Below the pieces are notes generated by a model. It was not told the DNA's origin. It saw nothing but the letters and a program-made list of their open reading frames with translations, and ran no database searches. Source: Flavobacteriales bacterium (GTDB lineage Bacteria; Bacteroidota; Bacteroidia; NS11-12g; UBA955). From it: a stretch of 54,647 bases of DNA. The translations under genes were made by a program, and so were the position numbers. Shown here one piece after another: positions 43,431-50,954 of this stretch (positions are counted from its first letter, which is position 1; each line of letters starts with the position of its first letter). The stretch spans positions 1 through 54,647 of the forward strand of contig CANHQZ010000011.1 in NCBI GenBank assembly GCA_947463125.1, in the 5' to 3' direction.

Positions 43431-44027
43431 CTACATCCTGGCAAAAGCCAGCAGAAAAGCATACTCCCCCAGGTCAGCGGCCTTCACTGCCTTCAGGTAT
43501 GCTGCTCGCGCCGCCCCATCAGCCGTGAGATTGGACGTACCCCAGCTAAAAACAGGTTGTTTATAAATCTTCTCAATAATGATATCTGCCATTAATCGGC
43601 TGTGTCTGCCATTACCATTGGGAAAACAATGAATTTCCACCAGGCGGTGTTTGAAACGAATGGCCATTTCATCTGGAGAATAGGTGTTGTTTTCGTGCCA
43701 AAATTTCGCATCATCCAACAAGTATTTCAACTCCGTGGATATTTGCCATAGCTGGGTTCCAATATTTTTATTGGTTTTACGGAATTCCCCTGCCCATGAC
43801 CATACATCACCATACATTTTTTTATGAAGCAGACGGATAAAATCCTCCTTAAATACAGACTCCGCTTTAAAAGAACGGCTCATTGTCCATTGAATGGCAT
43901 TCTCTATATTTTGTTGCTCAAATTCATCCAATTCGCCGCGCGTAGCAATGTCAGGAATGAGCAGGCTTTCCTTTTCGTCTTCGTCCAAAGGTGTTTGCCC
44001 TGCTATGTATCGAAAATCTAATCCCAT
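43431..44027 (-). CDS. Mobile mystery protein B (Fic/Doc-domain protein)
   Basis: A 198-residue Fic-fold protein of the 'mobile mystery protein B' type. The Fic motif is HCFPNGNGRHSR at 133-144, with catalytic His133 and the Gly-Asn-Gly-Arg anion site; the second residue is Cys rather than Pro, as is usual in this group. Upstream WSWAGEFRKTNKNIG is the conserved Fic flap. Fic proteins usually attach AMP or other phosphate groups to target proteins. The start overlaps the end of the HTH gene by 10 bp, so they form a two-gene unit. Target unknown. Confidence 0.9.
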   Translation of the reverse strand: MGLDFRYIAGQTPLDEDEKESLLIPDIATRGELDEFEQQNIENAIQWTMSRSFKAESVFKEDFIRLLHKKMYGDVWSWAGEFRKTNKNIGTQLWQISTELKYLLDDAKFWHENNTYSPDEMAIRFKHRLVEIHCFPNGNGRHSRLMADIIIEKIYKQPVFSWGTSNLTADGAARAAYLKAVKAADLGEYAFLLAFARM

Positions 44028-44479
44028 AGCATACCTGGCATTTCATTTTTGATCATCTCCGTCCTCTCCTTTATCGACCTGGCAATCCTCTTTTTAGAAT
44101 TTGCCTGATCCTCAAGACTCATGGTATGGGCTGTGCGCATAACAATCTCAGTTGCCAGCTTCAATGCCTGCTTTTCAATTAAATCATTTAAAGTACCATC
44201 CTTCGGCAAGAAGCCGTAAACAAACTCCATATCCATGGCATGGGCCACTTCCTTTAATGCCTTAATACTTACTGTACCCTCCTGCTCCCTCTTTTCCATA
44301 TTTTGTACATTCTGCTTGGAAACACCCAGCTTATTGCCCAATTGCTGCAACGACATGCCCAGCGCCAGCCGAATTGCTTTAACCCAACCTGTGGGAGGAA
44401 AAGACACCTTTCTGATAGCGGAAAGCACCTTCATCCTATCGTTTAACTGTTGGATACGCAGATTTTGATTGCTTTTCAT
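44018..44479 (-). CDS. Mobile mystery protein A (HTH regulator)
   Basis: A 153-residue protein with a Cro/C1-type helix-turn-helix at about 43-62 (LQQLGNKLGVSKQNVQNMEK) preceded by the family block FPPTGWVKAIRLALGM. This is 'mobile mystery protein A', which is known to travel with protein B on mobile elements. The C-terminal half is helical (MSLEDQANSKKRIARSIKER). By analogy with antitoxin-first toxin-antitoxin pairs it may repress its own promoter, but this is inference. ATG 44479 chosen; an in-frame GTG at 44485 is possible. Confidence 0.9.
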   Translation of the reverse strand: MKSNQNLRIQQLNDRMKVLSAIRKVSFPPTGWVKAIRLALGMSLQQLGNKLGVSKQNVQNMEKREQEGTVSIKALKEVAHAMDMEFVYGFLPKDGTLNDLIEKQALKLATEIVMRTAHTMSLEDQANSKKRIARSIKERTEMIKNEMPGMLWD

Positions 44480-44491
44480 ATACACCTAAAG

Positions 44492-44563
44492 ATTGACTTT
44501 ATAGATACAAAAGTAAATCTTTATATTGACTTTTACAATATTTTTGTCAATTTATATGTTGAC
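44492..44563. promoter_or_regulatory. Three 33-bp-phased (A/G)TTGAC repeats over the HTH/Fic promoter
   Basis: ATTGAC at 44492-44497, ATTGAC at 44525-44530 and GTTGAC at 44558-44563, exactly 33 bp apart each time. The first two share ATTGACTTT. An inverted copy GTCAAT (44546-44551) lies between the second and third. The middle copy is in the spacer between the -33 and -7 elements, the first just past the expected start of transcription, the third upstream of -33. This is a plausible operator array for the HTH protein. Confidence 0.55.
44508..44539 (-). promoter_or_regulatory. Promoter of the HTH/Fic operon
   Basis: On the minus strand ATTG (44536-44539), a 20-bp spacer and TACTTTTG (44508-44515), an exact TAnnTTTG. 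The 5' leader to the ATG at 44479 would be about 20 nt. Confidence 0.65.
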
Positions 44564-44645
44564 TATGATAGTTCTGATTTCACTTCCCGATACCTCACGA
44601 CATTCAGTTCTGGTTTGCTGATGGTTGAAGTTGCCATAAAAAAAC

Positions 44646-45650
44646 CTACGCTCCCGCCCGCTCCAGCCCCTTCCGCATATCCTCCAGCCAATGCTCGCGC
44701 AGCGACACGGGCTTCAACACCTGCACGCGGCTTCCATAGCTTCGGATAAACATATTTAGTTCTTCAGAAAGGTGCACGGTGATGCGCATATGCAAGCCCT
44801 TCTGCGGATGGTTTTCAATAATTTCCTGGGTGGCATGCAATCCCGTAGAAAGCACATAGGCTGCACTTTCCGGCGCAAACAACAATTCTACCGCAACAGG
44901 CGCGGTGTTGTTCACCACCGTAATGCCCATGGCATAGGCAAAATACGCTTCCGCATCAAACGTTTCATGGTAGGTTTCGGCCGTAAGGCCTGCTTCCGTA
45001 AAGCGATCCAGTCCATAATTGCGCACTTCGTTTCGATGCTCGGCAAAGGCCACCAGGTACCAGCGGTTGTTAAATTCCTTGAGCAAATACGGACGAATGC
45101 GATAAGGCTGACTTTCCTCGCCACTAAAAGGTTTGTAGCGCACGGTCATGATCCTTTTTTGCAAAATCCCTTCCACCGCAGTTTCAAAAATGCCTTTCTC
45201 AGGCCACTCTGCCGGTACTTCCATTTGTATCACCTGCCGGTTAAGCCACTGCCCGGTGGCACTGCCCACACGGATAATGCGCTCAAGCTGTTCAATGGGC
45301 CTGTGAATTTCCGCCAGATAGGGAACCCCGCTAAACTGGTTCAAAATATCCGCTGCATACCTCAATTTTTCAATATCATCGCGGCTGATGGGCACACCGG
45401 TGATGGAATAGTCAGGTGTTTGGTAATAATATCCCTTCCGCGTCTTGTCGTAGGCAATGGGCGCCATGTAGCCCAAATCCTCGTTGTTGCGCATGTTGTT
45501 GATATCCTCGTCCAGCGTGCGGCTGCTGATGCTGTAGCCAAGACGGTTTTCAATGGCATCCATCAGGTCTTCCTTGCTCGGAAAAGAACGTCTTTTCAGC
45601 ATTTCATCAATGATGCGGTAACGGCCAAGGGCATCTTTGTTTACAGGCAT
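44646..45650 (-). CDS. WYL-domain transcriptional regulator (YafY-like)
   Basis: A 334-residue regulator with an N-terminal winged helix (about 1-75, with SSRTLDEDINNMRNNEDLG) and a WYL domain in the middle: YRIRPYLLKEFNNRWYLVAFAE (about 180-205) and YGLDRF. The C-terminal part carries the WCX-type extension (RSYGSRVQVLKPVSLREHW). WYL proteins bind nucleic acid or nucleotide ligands and often sit beside defence or stress genes. No operon partner; the gene lies alone between the HTH/Fic unit and an unknown gene. Confidence 0.92.
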   Translation of the reverse strand: MPVNKDALGRYRIIDEMLKRRSFPSKEDLMDAIENRLGYSISSRTLDEDINNMRNNEDLGYMAPIAYDKTRKGYYYQTPDYSITGVPISRDDIEKLRYAADILNQFSGVPYLAEIHRPIEQLERIIRVGSATGQWLNRQVIQMEVPAEWPEKGIFETAVEGILQKRIMTVRYKPFSGEESQPYRIRPYLLKEFNNRWYLVAFAEHRNEVRNYGLDRFTEAGLTAETYHETFDAEAYFAYAMGITVVNNTAPVAVELLFAPESAAYVLSTGLHATQEIIENHPQKGLHMRITVHLSEELNMFIRSYGSRVQVLKPVSLREHWLEDMRKGLERAGA

Positions 45651-45700
45651 ACGAACGAAGATAGAATATTAGAATTACAAAAAGGATACGTTACCTAAAT

Positions 45701-46390
45701 TTAATTACAGGAATTAAGCGCCCTGACAATACGTGCATCATCCTGTATTTTTCTTTCATTCGCTATTCTTTGCAAATCGTTCAGCTTAGCTGTATCGCAA
45801 TCGCAACGGGCAATCAGCCTGACCAGTATCCAGGCGGCATAATCATCAGAAAACATATATAAAATACGAATGCGCTTTAATTTAATGATGGATAAATCAT
45901 CTACTTTGTTGCCCATCAACAGGTCATAAACATTATCGCGGGTGATACTCTTTTTTTTATATTTATGCTGAATCATTTTACCCAGCACATCGCCTTTAGA
46001 ACTGAATGCAAGGGATTTGGCAGCCTGTCTGGTAACAATCCACTCATCGGCCTTTTCTATGCCCCATTCCTTTAAGCGATCCCACATTTCTTCCTCTATT
46101 TTTTCAGCAACAAATTCTTCCCAGTTAAATTTTTCTTCTTTCAAAACGGCACTTTCCTCAATGGATTTTAACGTGGAGTTGTGTTCACCAATAAGTTGTT
46201 TTTCCGTTGAACTCAGGTAGTGCAATTCATCTGCGGCCCCTTTCATACCGGCAGCCGATTCGCTGAGTGCCTTTGATTCTGCAGCTGCCGCTTTGGCTTC
46301 TGAACGCACGGCTGCAGTTTCCTTAACGCAGGTTCTTAGGGCACTGCTAAGAAAGAACATCAAAATGATTCCGGCATGGGCTTTTAACAT
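45701..46390 (-). CDS. Unrecognised protein with N-terminal membrane segment and coiled coil
   Basis: A 229-residue protein I do not recognise. Hydrophobic residues 6-18 could be a signal peptide or anchor (a Cys at 21 is not in a good lipobox). Residues about 22-60 are an Ala/Glu/Lys coiled coil (VRSEAKAAAAESKALSES), followed by a helical, charged region with Trp residues and a C-terminal helical part. It starts near a short gap after the propeller gene and probably shares no operon with it. No function assigned. Confidence 0.65.
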   Translation of the reverse strand: MLKAHAGIILMFFLSSALRTCVKETAAVRSEAKAAAAESKALSESAAGMKGAADELHYLSSTEKQLIGEHNSTLKSIEESAVLKEEKFNWEEFVAEKIEEEMWDRLKEWGIEKADEWIVTRQAAKSLAFSSKGDVLGKMIQHKYKKKSITRDNVYDLLMGNKVDDLSIIKLKRIRILYMFSDDYAAWILVRLIARCDCDTAKLNDLQRIANERKIQDDARIVRALNSCN

Positions 46391-46455
46391 GCCTCAAAAG
46401 AACGAAAAATATATCAATAATGCATCCTGTATTGCACCACAAATTGGGTATTTTA

Positions 46456-47559
46456 TCAATCATCCCGCAGCGGAATAATGGGCACGTTAGGTATTGTTGT
46501 CGGTCTCTGCTGCCTCGGATCTACCGGCAAAGGCTGCGGTTTTGGTTTTATTTTTTTATGCTTTTTATTGTCCTTATGGCTGAATACGACCACGCCATGG
46601 TGCCAGGTAGCCAGCCAGATGCTGCTGTCGGGTGCCACCACAATGCGATTAATACCATCAAACTCGCCATCCAGTGGCACGGAATAAACCTCCCAGTCAT
46701 TATCATTGTTCACAATCAAATGGGCGCCAAACTGGCTGCCGGCAAGCAACCGGCCATCGGGTAGCACGCCCAACTCGTGGGCCGTAAACTGCCATGAACC
46801 GTTGAAATTGTAATACGCAGTCTGCGGAATATTATCTGCCTTTACCCAACCTGAATCTTTGCGATACATCAGGTTCAGTCCGGTGAAAGCAGCTGCCCAT
46901 AGCCTTCCTTTCCCGTCTTCGGCCGTGCGGTATAGGGCGGCATCGCACACATGGGAACTTCTCGTTAAACCAACCCCGAGATATTTGGAAAACCGATAAC
47001 GGTAGGTATTGCGGCCGGTACTCACATCCACAGAATCATCACTATGGGGCGAAAGACCCATCACGCCAGCATCCTCGCGCAACAGCGATTTAAATGAGCC
47101 GTTGCGGTATATCACCAGCCCCTGAGTTCCGCCAAGCAACAAACCATTGTCAGGCACCTTGCACACTTCCATGGCCTGCAGGCTGCTTTGGGGAATATCG
47201 ACGTATTCCCAGGTGTTGCTGTTCAGGTGATAAATAACCAGTTTGCCAACAATGCCCCCAATGGCCAGGGTTTGATCGTCAATAAAAGCAAGGTCGTGAA
47301 ACCACCCGTAAACAAGGGAATCCGGCAATATGGGTTTTACCACATGCCAGCCCTTGCTGTCATAATAATTCAGCCCAAAATTGGAGGTAGCCACCCAGGC
47401 GCGGCCTTTGGCATCAAATTCTATATCGGTAATAAAGTTGTGCTGAACGCTTTTGTTTTCGGCATTGTAGAATGTCCAGCCATACTCATGCAGGGGCTGT
47501 GCCTTGGCTGAAACGGTGGCAACAAATACAATCAGAAAAAACCATTTACGCATGCCCAT
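46456..47559 (-). CDS. Secreted beta-propeller protein (two-component regulator propeller-like)
   Basis: A 367-residue protein with a signal peptide (about 1-21, ending AKAQ) and repeats of about 40-50 residues ending in patterns such as GRAWVATSNFGLNYYDSKGW, NGLLLGGTQGLVIYRNG and SSIWLATWHHGVVVF. These match the propeller repeats found in the sensor part of hybrid two-component systems, but no kinase or response regulator follows. The tail (about 325-367) is Lys/Pro/Arg-rich. Promoter TTTG-N21-TACCTTTG lies just upstream. Possible start at the next ATG, 47553. Confidence 0.8.
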   Translation of the reverse strand: MGMRKWFFLIVFVATVSAKAQPLHEYGWTFYNAENKSVQHNFITDIEFDAKGRAWVATSNFGLNYYDSKGWHVVKPILPDSLVYGWFHDLAFIDDQTLAIGGIVGKLVIYHLNSNTWEYVDIPQSSLQAMEVCKVPDNGLLLGGTQGLVIYRNGSFKSLLREDAGVMGLSPHSDDSVDVSTGRNTYRYRFSKYLGVGLTRSSHVCDAALYRTAEDGKGRLWAAAFTGLNLMYRKDSGWVKADNIPQTAYYNFNGSWQFTAHELGVLPDGRLLAGSQFGAHLIVNNDNDWEVYSVPLDGEFDGINRIVVAPDSSIWLATWHHGVVVFSHKDNKKHKKIKPKPQPLPVDPRQQRPTTIPNVPIIPLRDD

Positions 47560-47576
47560 TTATACCCTTATAGCGG

Positions 47577-47609
47577 CAAAGGTAAATGCCGCAGCAGACT
47601 TACAACAAA
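47577..47609 (-). promoter_or_regulatory. Promoter of the beta-propeller gene
   Basis: On the minus strand TTTG (47606-47609), a 21-bp spacer and TACCTTTG (47577-47584); both elements match the Bacteroidota consensus exactly. It overlaps the 3' end of hepT. Confidence 0.65.
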
Positions 47610-47929
47610 TTGATGATTTCTTGTTTTAGTAAAGGCAAATCCCGCAAAATAATTGACCAAATTATTTCATCTGAAACTGTATCGTATCCATGAATGATGC
47701 GATTTCTTGTATCAACAATTTTTCTGGAAGCGGAGATATTTACATCAGGTGAAACGGAAAGAATTCTTTGTGTCGCCTCTCCAATAATTTCTAAATTTCT
47801 TTCAACCGCCCTTTTGGTTTTTATATCTTTAGTAAATTCTTCAAAAATCTTTTTCTCTGGCAAAAATGATTCTATTTCCTCGATAGCCAGCAGAATATCA
47901 GACAACCAGACGTTAATTTCCCTTTCCAT
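47600..47929 (-). CDS. hepT: HepT-type toxin (HEPN ribonuclease)
   Basis: A 109-residue HEPN protein (older name DUF86). The R-x4-H-x-Y motif is RNRIIHGY with R75, H80 and Y82, the catalytic RNase site and the tyrosine that the partner antitoxin modifies. Length is standard. It is the second gene of the pair, its start overlapping mntA by 17 bp. In studied systems HepT cuts tRNA or mRNA unless AMPylated by MntA. Confidence 0.92.
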   Translation of the reverse strand: MEREINVWLSDILLAIEEIESFLPEKKIFEEFTKDIKTKRAVERNLEIIGEATQRILSVSPDVNISASRKIVDTRNRIIHGYDTVSDEIIWSIILRDLPLLKQEIINLL

Positions 47930-48224
47930 ACAAAAGAACTTTGGTATTGTCTATTTCTTTTTTCAGATATGGATTTTTCAGGGATTTCATTTCCATTAAA
48001 TCAATAGTTCTTCCAAACAGATTTTCAAACTGTTTTTTCAACTCAAAATAGCAATCTGTATATAGAAAAGGATCTTGCTCAGATATTTCAACCAATAAAT
48101 CAATATCACTGTCCGGTTTCATTTCGTTACGAACCAATGATCCAAATGCAAACAGCGATTTTACCTTATATGTCTTGCAAATATTTTCTAATGAATTTTG
48201 ATATGTACGCAAAAATGAATCCAC
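47913..48224 (-). CDS. mntA: MntA-type antitoxin nucleotidyltransferase
   Basis: A 103-residue minimal nucleotidyltransferase. Catalytic motif G28-S29 ... D40-x-D42 is seen in FAFGSLVRNEMKPDSDIDLLVE. These proteins add AMP units to the tyrosine of the HEPN toxin and so neutralise it (type VII toxin-antitoxin). The start is GTG at 48224, placed only 5 bp after a consensus -7 element, so the mRNA would be essentially leaderless. Confidence 0.92.
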   Translation of the reverse strand: MDSFLRTYQNSLENICKTYKVKSLFAFGSLVRNEMKPDSDIDLLVEISEQDPFLYTDCYFELKKQFENLFGRTIDLMEMKSLKNPYLKKEIDNTKVLLYGKGN

Positions 48225-48229
48225 TTACA

Positions 48230-48261
48230 CAAATATAATAAATTTGCCATGCCTTGCCAAA
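48230..48261 (-). promoter_or_regulatory. Promoter of the mntA-hepT operon
   Basis: On the minus strand TTTG (48258-48261), 20-bp spacer, TATATTTG (48230-48237); an exact match to the consensus. The GTG start of mntA is 5 bp past the -7 box. Confidence 0.75.
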
Positions 48262-48290
48262 TCCGAAAACATCACCGAACTCAGAACATA

Positions 48291-48316
48291 AAAAAGACCG
48301 CCTCAGCGGTCTTTTT
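48291..48316. terminator. Bidirectional Rho-independent terminator
   Basis: AAAAAGACCGC and GCGGTCTTTTT form an 11-bp perfect stem with a CTCA loop. A-run on one side and T-run on the other make it work in both directions. It closes the minus-strand OmpA gene (stop at 48337). Confidence 0.92.
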
Positions 48317-48336
48317 CGTTTCATCACAGATGAATT

Positions 48337-49179
48337 TTATTTCTTTGGCTCAATCAGTTTGAAGAACTGATCCAGCTGCGGCAGAATCACAATGCGGGTA
48401 CGGCGGTTGCGGGCGCGGCCTTCTTCAGAATTGTTGTCAGTAACGGGCTTGTGTTCGGCACGACCGGCAGCAATCAGTCTGGAAGGATCCAGTCCGTATT
48501 TGGTTTGCAGCAAACGAACTACAGCCGTAGCTCGCAGTACGCTCAAATCCCAGTTGTCTTCGAGAATCTTGCCGTTCATAGGCACATTGTCGGTGTGGCC
48601 TTCTACCATGAAGGTAATGTCTTTCTGGGCTTTCAGCACGGTAGCTACTTTCTCGAGCACTTTCAGGGCTCCGCCTTCTACTTCAAAGCTGTTTTGTTTG
48701 AAAAGCAGTTTGTCTGAAATGTCAACAAACACAGCGCTTCCTTCTACCTTGATTTCAACATCCTTGTCGTTGATGTCTTTCAGGGCACCTTTCAGGCTGA
48801 GCACCAGTTGCATATTCAGCGAATCCTTGCGGGCCATGGCCGACTGAAGATCCTTGATATAGGAATCTTTAGAGCTGATGTTCGAGAGAGACTGCTTGAT
48901 GCTCTCAGCCTGGGCCTTGCTGATGATAGACAAATCTTCCAGCTGCCCCATCAGGTTGTTGGCATTGGCACGGAGGCTTACCACTTCGGCTTCCAGGCGC
49001 TTGATTTCATTGCGCTGTGCCTGTTTATCGCTAAGGCAAACATCGAGCTGGTTGGTAATGCGGTTCAGTGAATCGTTGAGCAGTGTGCTTTTGGCTACCT
49101 CGGCATTGTATTTCTTTTTGGAAACACAGCCGGCTGATACAATCGCAATCAGCGTGAATGCAATAAGGATTTTCTTCAT
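48337..49179 (-). CDS. OmpA-family lipoprotein (paralogue of 31749 gene)
   Basis: A 280-residue lipoprotein: lipobox SAGC (C18), coiled coil (about 20-140), C-terminal OmpA domain with FMVEGHTDNVPM, NWDLSVLRATAVVRLL and GRAEHKP...GRARNRRTRI. It anchors the outer membrane to peptidoglycan. Compared with the paralogue at 31749-32711 the coiled coil is shorter and the OmpA domain is very similar. ATG 49179 begins the signal peptide; a longer frame to 49239 is not used. A strong bidirectional terminator follows. Confidence 0.94.
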   Translation of the reverse strand: MKKILIAFTLIAIVSAGCVSKKKYNAEVAKSTLLNDSLNRITNQLDVCLSDKQAQRNEIKRLEAEVVSLRANANNLMGQLEDLSIISKAQAESIKQSLSNISSKDSYIKDLQSAMARKDSLNMQLVLSLKGALKDINDKDVEIKVEGSAVFVDISDKLLFKQNSFEVEGGALKVLEKVATVLKAQKDITFMVEGHTDNVPMNGKILEDNWDLSVLRATAVVRLLQTKYGLDPSRLIAAGRAEHKPVTDNNSEEGRARNRRTRIVILPQLDQFFKLIEPKK

Positions 49180-49307
49180 AAACAGTAAGTATTGATTGGG
49201 TTTACGTAAATTTCTTTGCAATATTACCACTACTAACAAAAATCACACCAAAAAGATTGTACACAGGGTGTGGAAGTCGATGAAACTTTATGCTCAGACC
49301 ATGAAAA

Positions 49308-50732
49308 TCAGGACAGTTCAGAGGGACAGACGTATTCCGTCAACTGAAAATTACCCGACTTTTTAATGGCCGAAAAACCGCCTGCCACATCCACCAGGTT
49401 ATCATACCCACGGGCTTTGAGAATGGAAGCAAACACCATAGATCTGTAACCGCCTGCACAATGCACATACCAGGTTTTATCCTTGCTCACCTTTAGCATG
49501 CTTTCATTGATATAATCCAGCGGTGCAGTCACAGCGCCCAGTATATGTTCTGACTGATACTCGCCGGGTTTACGCACATCCAAAATGGCGGTTTCAGGAT
49601 TGTTTTTTTGAATTCCGGCGAGTTCCTCTGCCGATATGCTTTTGATGCTGTCCGTTTCTTTTCCGGCTGCAATCCAGTTATTCATGCCACCTTCGAGATA
49701 TCCTACAGCAAAGTCATAACCCACGCGGGCCAGACGGGTCACCACTTCCGTCTCACGGCCGGGTTCAGCCACAATAAGAATTTCCTGTTTCAGATCCGGG
49801 ATAAGCGTACCCACCCAAACTGCAAAACTGCCGTCAATACCAATGTTGATGGCATTGGGAATAAAGGATTTGGCAAACACCTGAGGCGCACGGGTATCAA
49901 GAATCAAAGCACCGGTTTCGTTGGCCGCAGCCTCAAAAGCTTCGGGAGAAAGAGCCCGGGTACCGCGCTGTATTACCTTTTCAATATTGTCATATCCCTC
50001 AATATTCATCATCACATTCTTAGGAAAATAAGAAGGCGGTGGCATCAAACCATCCAGCACCTCTTTGATGAATTCTTCACGAGTCATGTCGGCACGCAGG
50101 GCGTAGTTGTTTTTCTTTTGGTTGCCCAATGTATCGTAGGTTTCCTTACTCATGTTTTTGCCACAGGCAGAACCCGCGCCATGGGCAGGATATACGGTAA
50201 TATCATCGGCCAGCGGCATGATTTTATTGCGCAACGAATCGAAGAGATAAGAGGCCAGTTTGTCCTGGGTTAAATCATCAGACGCTTTCTGGGCCAGATC
50301 GGGGCGGCCTACATCACCTATAAACAGGGTATCTCCGGTGAAAATAGACACATCTTTTCCGTTTTCGTCTTTCAATAAATAACAGGAACTTTCCAGGGTA
50401 TGTCCGGGTGTGTGCAGCAGCGTAAAGGTGATATTCCCAACCTTAAACTCCTGGCCGTCGGTGGCTTTAAGAGCATCAAAGCCCAGCTGCATATCAGTGG
50501 GACCGTACACAATTTGTGCGCCTGTGGCTTTGGCCAGGTCTATGTGTCCGGACACAAAGTCCGCATGAAAATGTGTTTCAAAAACATATTTGATTTTCAC
50601 CCCGCTTTTTTCGGCACGTTCCACATAGGGCTGAATTTCACGCAGCGGATCAATCACCACAGCTTCGCCGGCTGATTCAATGAAGTAGGCTCCCTGAGCC
50701 AGGCATCCGGTATAGATTTGTTCAATATTCAT
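49308..50732 (-). CDS. CstB-like persulfide dioxygenase-rhodanese fusion
   Basis: A 474-residue protein of three modules. N-terminal metallo-beta-lactamase fold of ETHE1 type: THFHADFVSGH (H54, H56, D58), H111 and D134, the iron ligands of persulfide dioxygenases. Then a rhodanese-like domain (about 270-360) whose active-site loop is AEPGRE, with no Cys, so inactive. The last rhodanese domain (about 375-474) has the active YVHCAGGYRS with C425. The layout matches Staphylococcus CstB, which oxidises persulfide and transfers sulfur to make thiosulfate in sulfide detoxification. ATG 50732 chosen; extended frame to 50795 is non-coding in character. No CstR-type regulator nearby. Confidence 0.9.
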   Translation of the reverse strand: MNIEQIYTGCLAQGAYFIESAGEAVVIDPLREIQPYVERAEKSGVKIKYVFETHFHADFVSGHIDLAKATGAQIVYGPTDMQLGFDALKATDGQEFKVGNITFTLLHTPGHTLESSCYLLKDENGKDVSIFTGDTLFIGDVGRPDLAQKASDDLTQDKLASYLFDSLRNKIMPLADDITVYPAHGAGSACGKNMSKETYDTLGNQKKNNYALRADMTREEFIKEVLDGLMPPPSYFPKNVMMNIEGYDNIEKVIQRGTRALSPEAFEAAANETGALILDTRAPQVFAKSFIPNAINIGIDGSFAVWVGTLIPDLKQEILIVAEPGRETEVVTRLARVGYDFAVGYLEGGMNNWIAAGKETDSIKSISAEELAGIQKNNPETAILDVRKPGEYQSEHILGAVTAPLDYINESMLKVSKDKTWYVHCAGGYRSMVFASILKARGYDNLVDVAGGFSAIKKSGNFQLTEYVCPSELS

Positions 50733-50954
50733 GGAATAATCCAGTAAAACACAAAGTTCGTGATGTTTTTTGGAATTGTGTATCATAAATATCATCTACC
50801 TGTGTAATTTTTTAATAATAGGTTTTTTACTAAATTGCCTAAACCTTATTAAAATATTTTTCTGCGGTTAATAAACACTGTTTAATAAAGAAAATTTAAC
50901 CCACATTAAATATGCTAATTATTTATCGATAACAAGGCATAAAGAATTTCGTAT

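Noticed and set aside
44772-45698. A 308-residue plus-strand frame opposite the WYL regulator
   Set aside because: The WYL regulator on the other strand has clear helix-turn-helix and WYL motifs; this frame has none.
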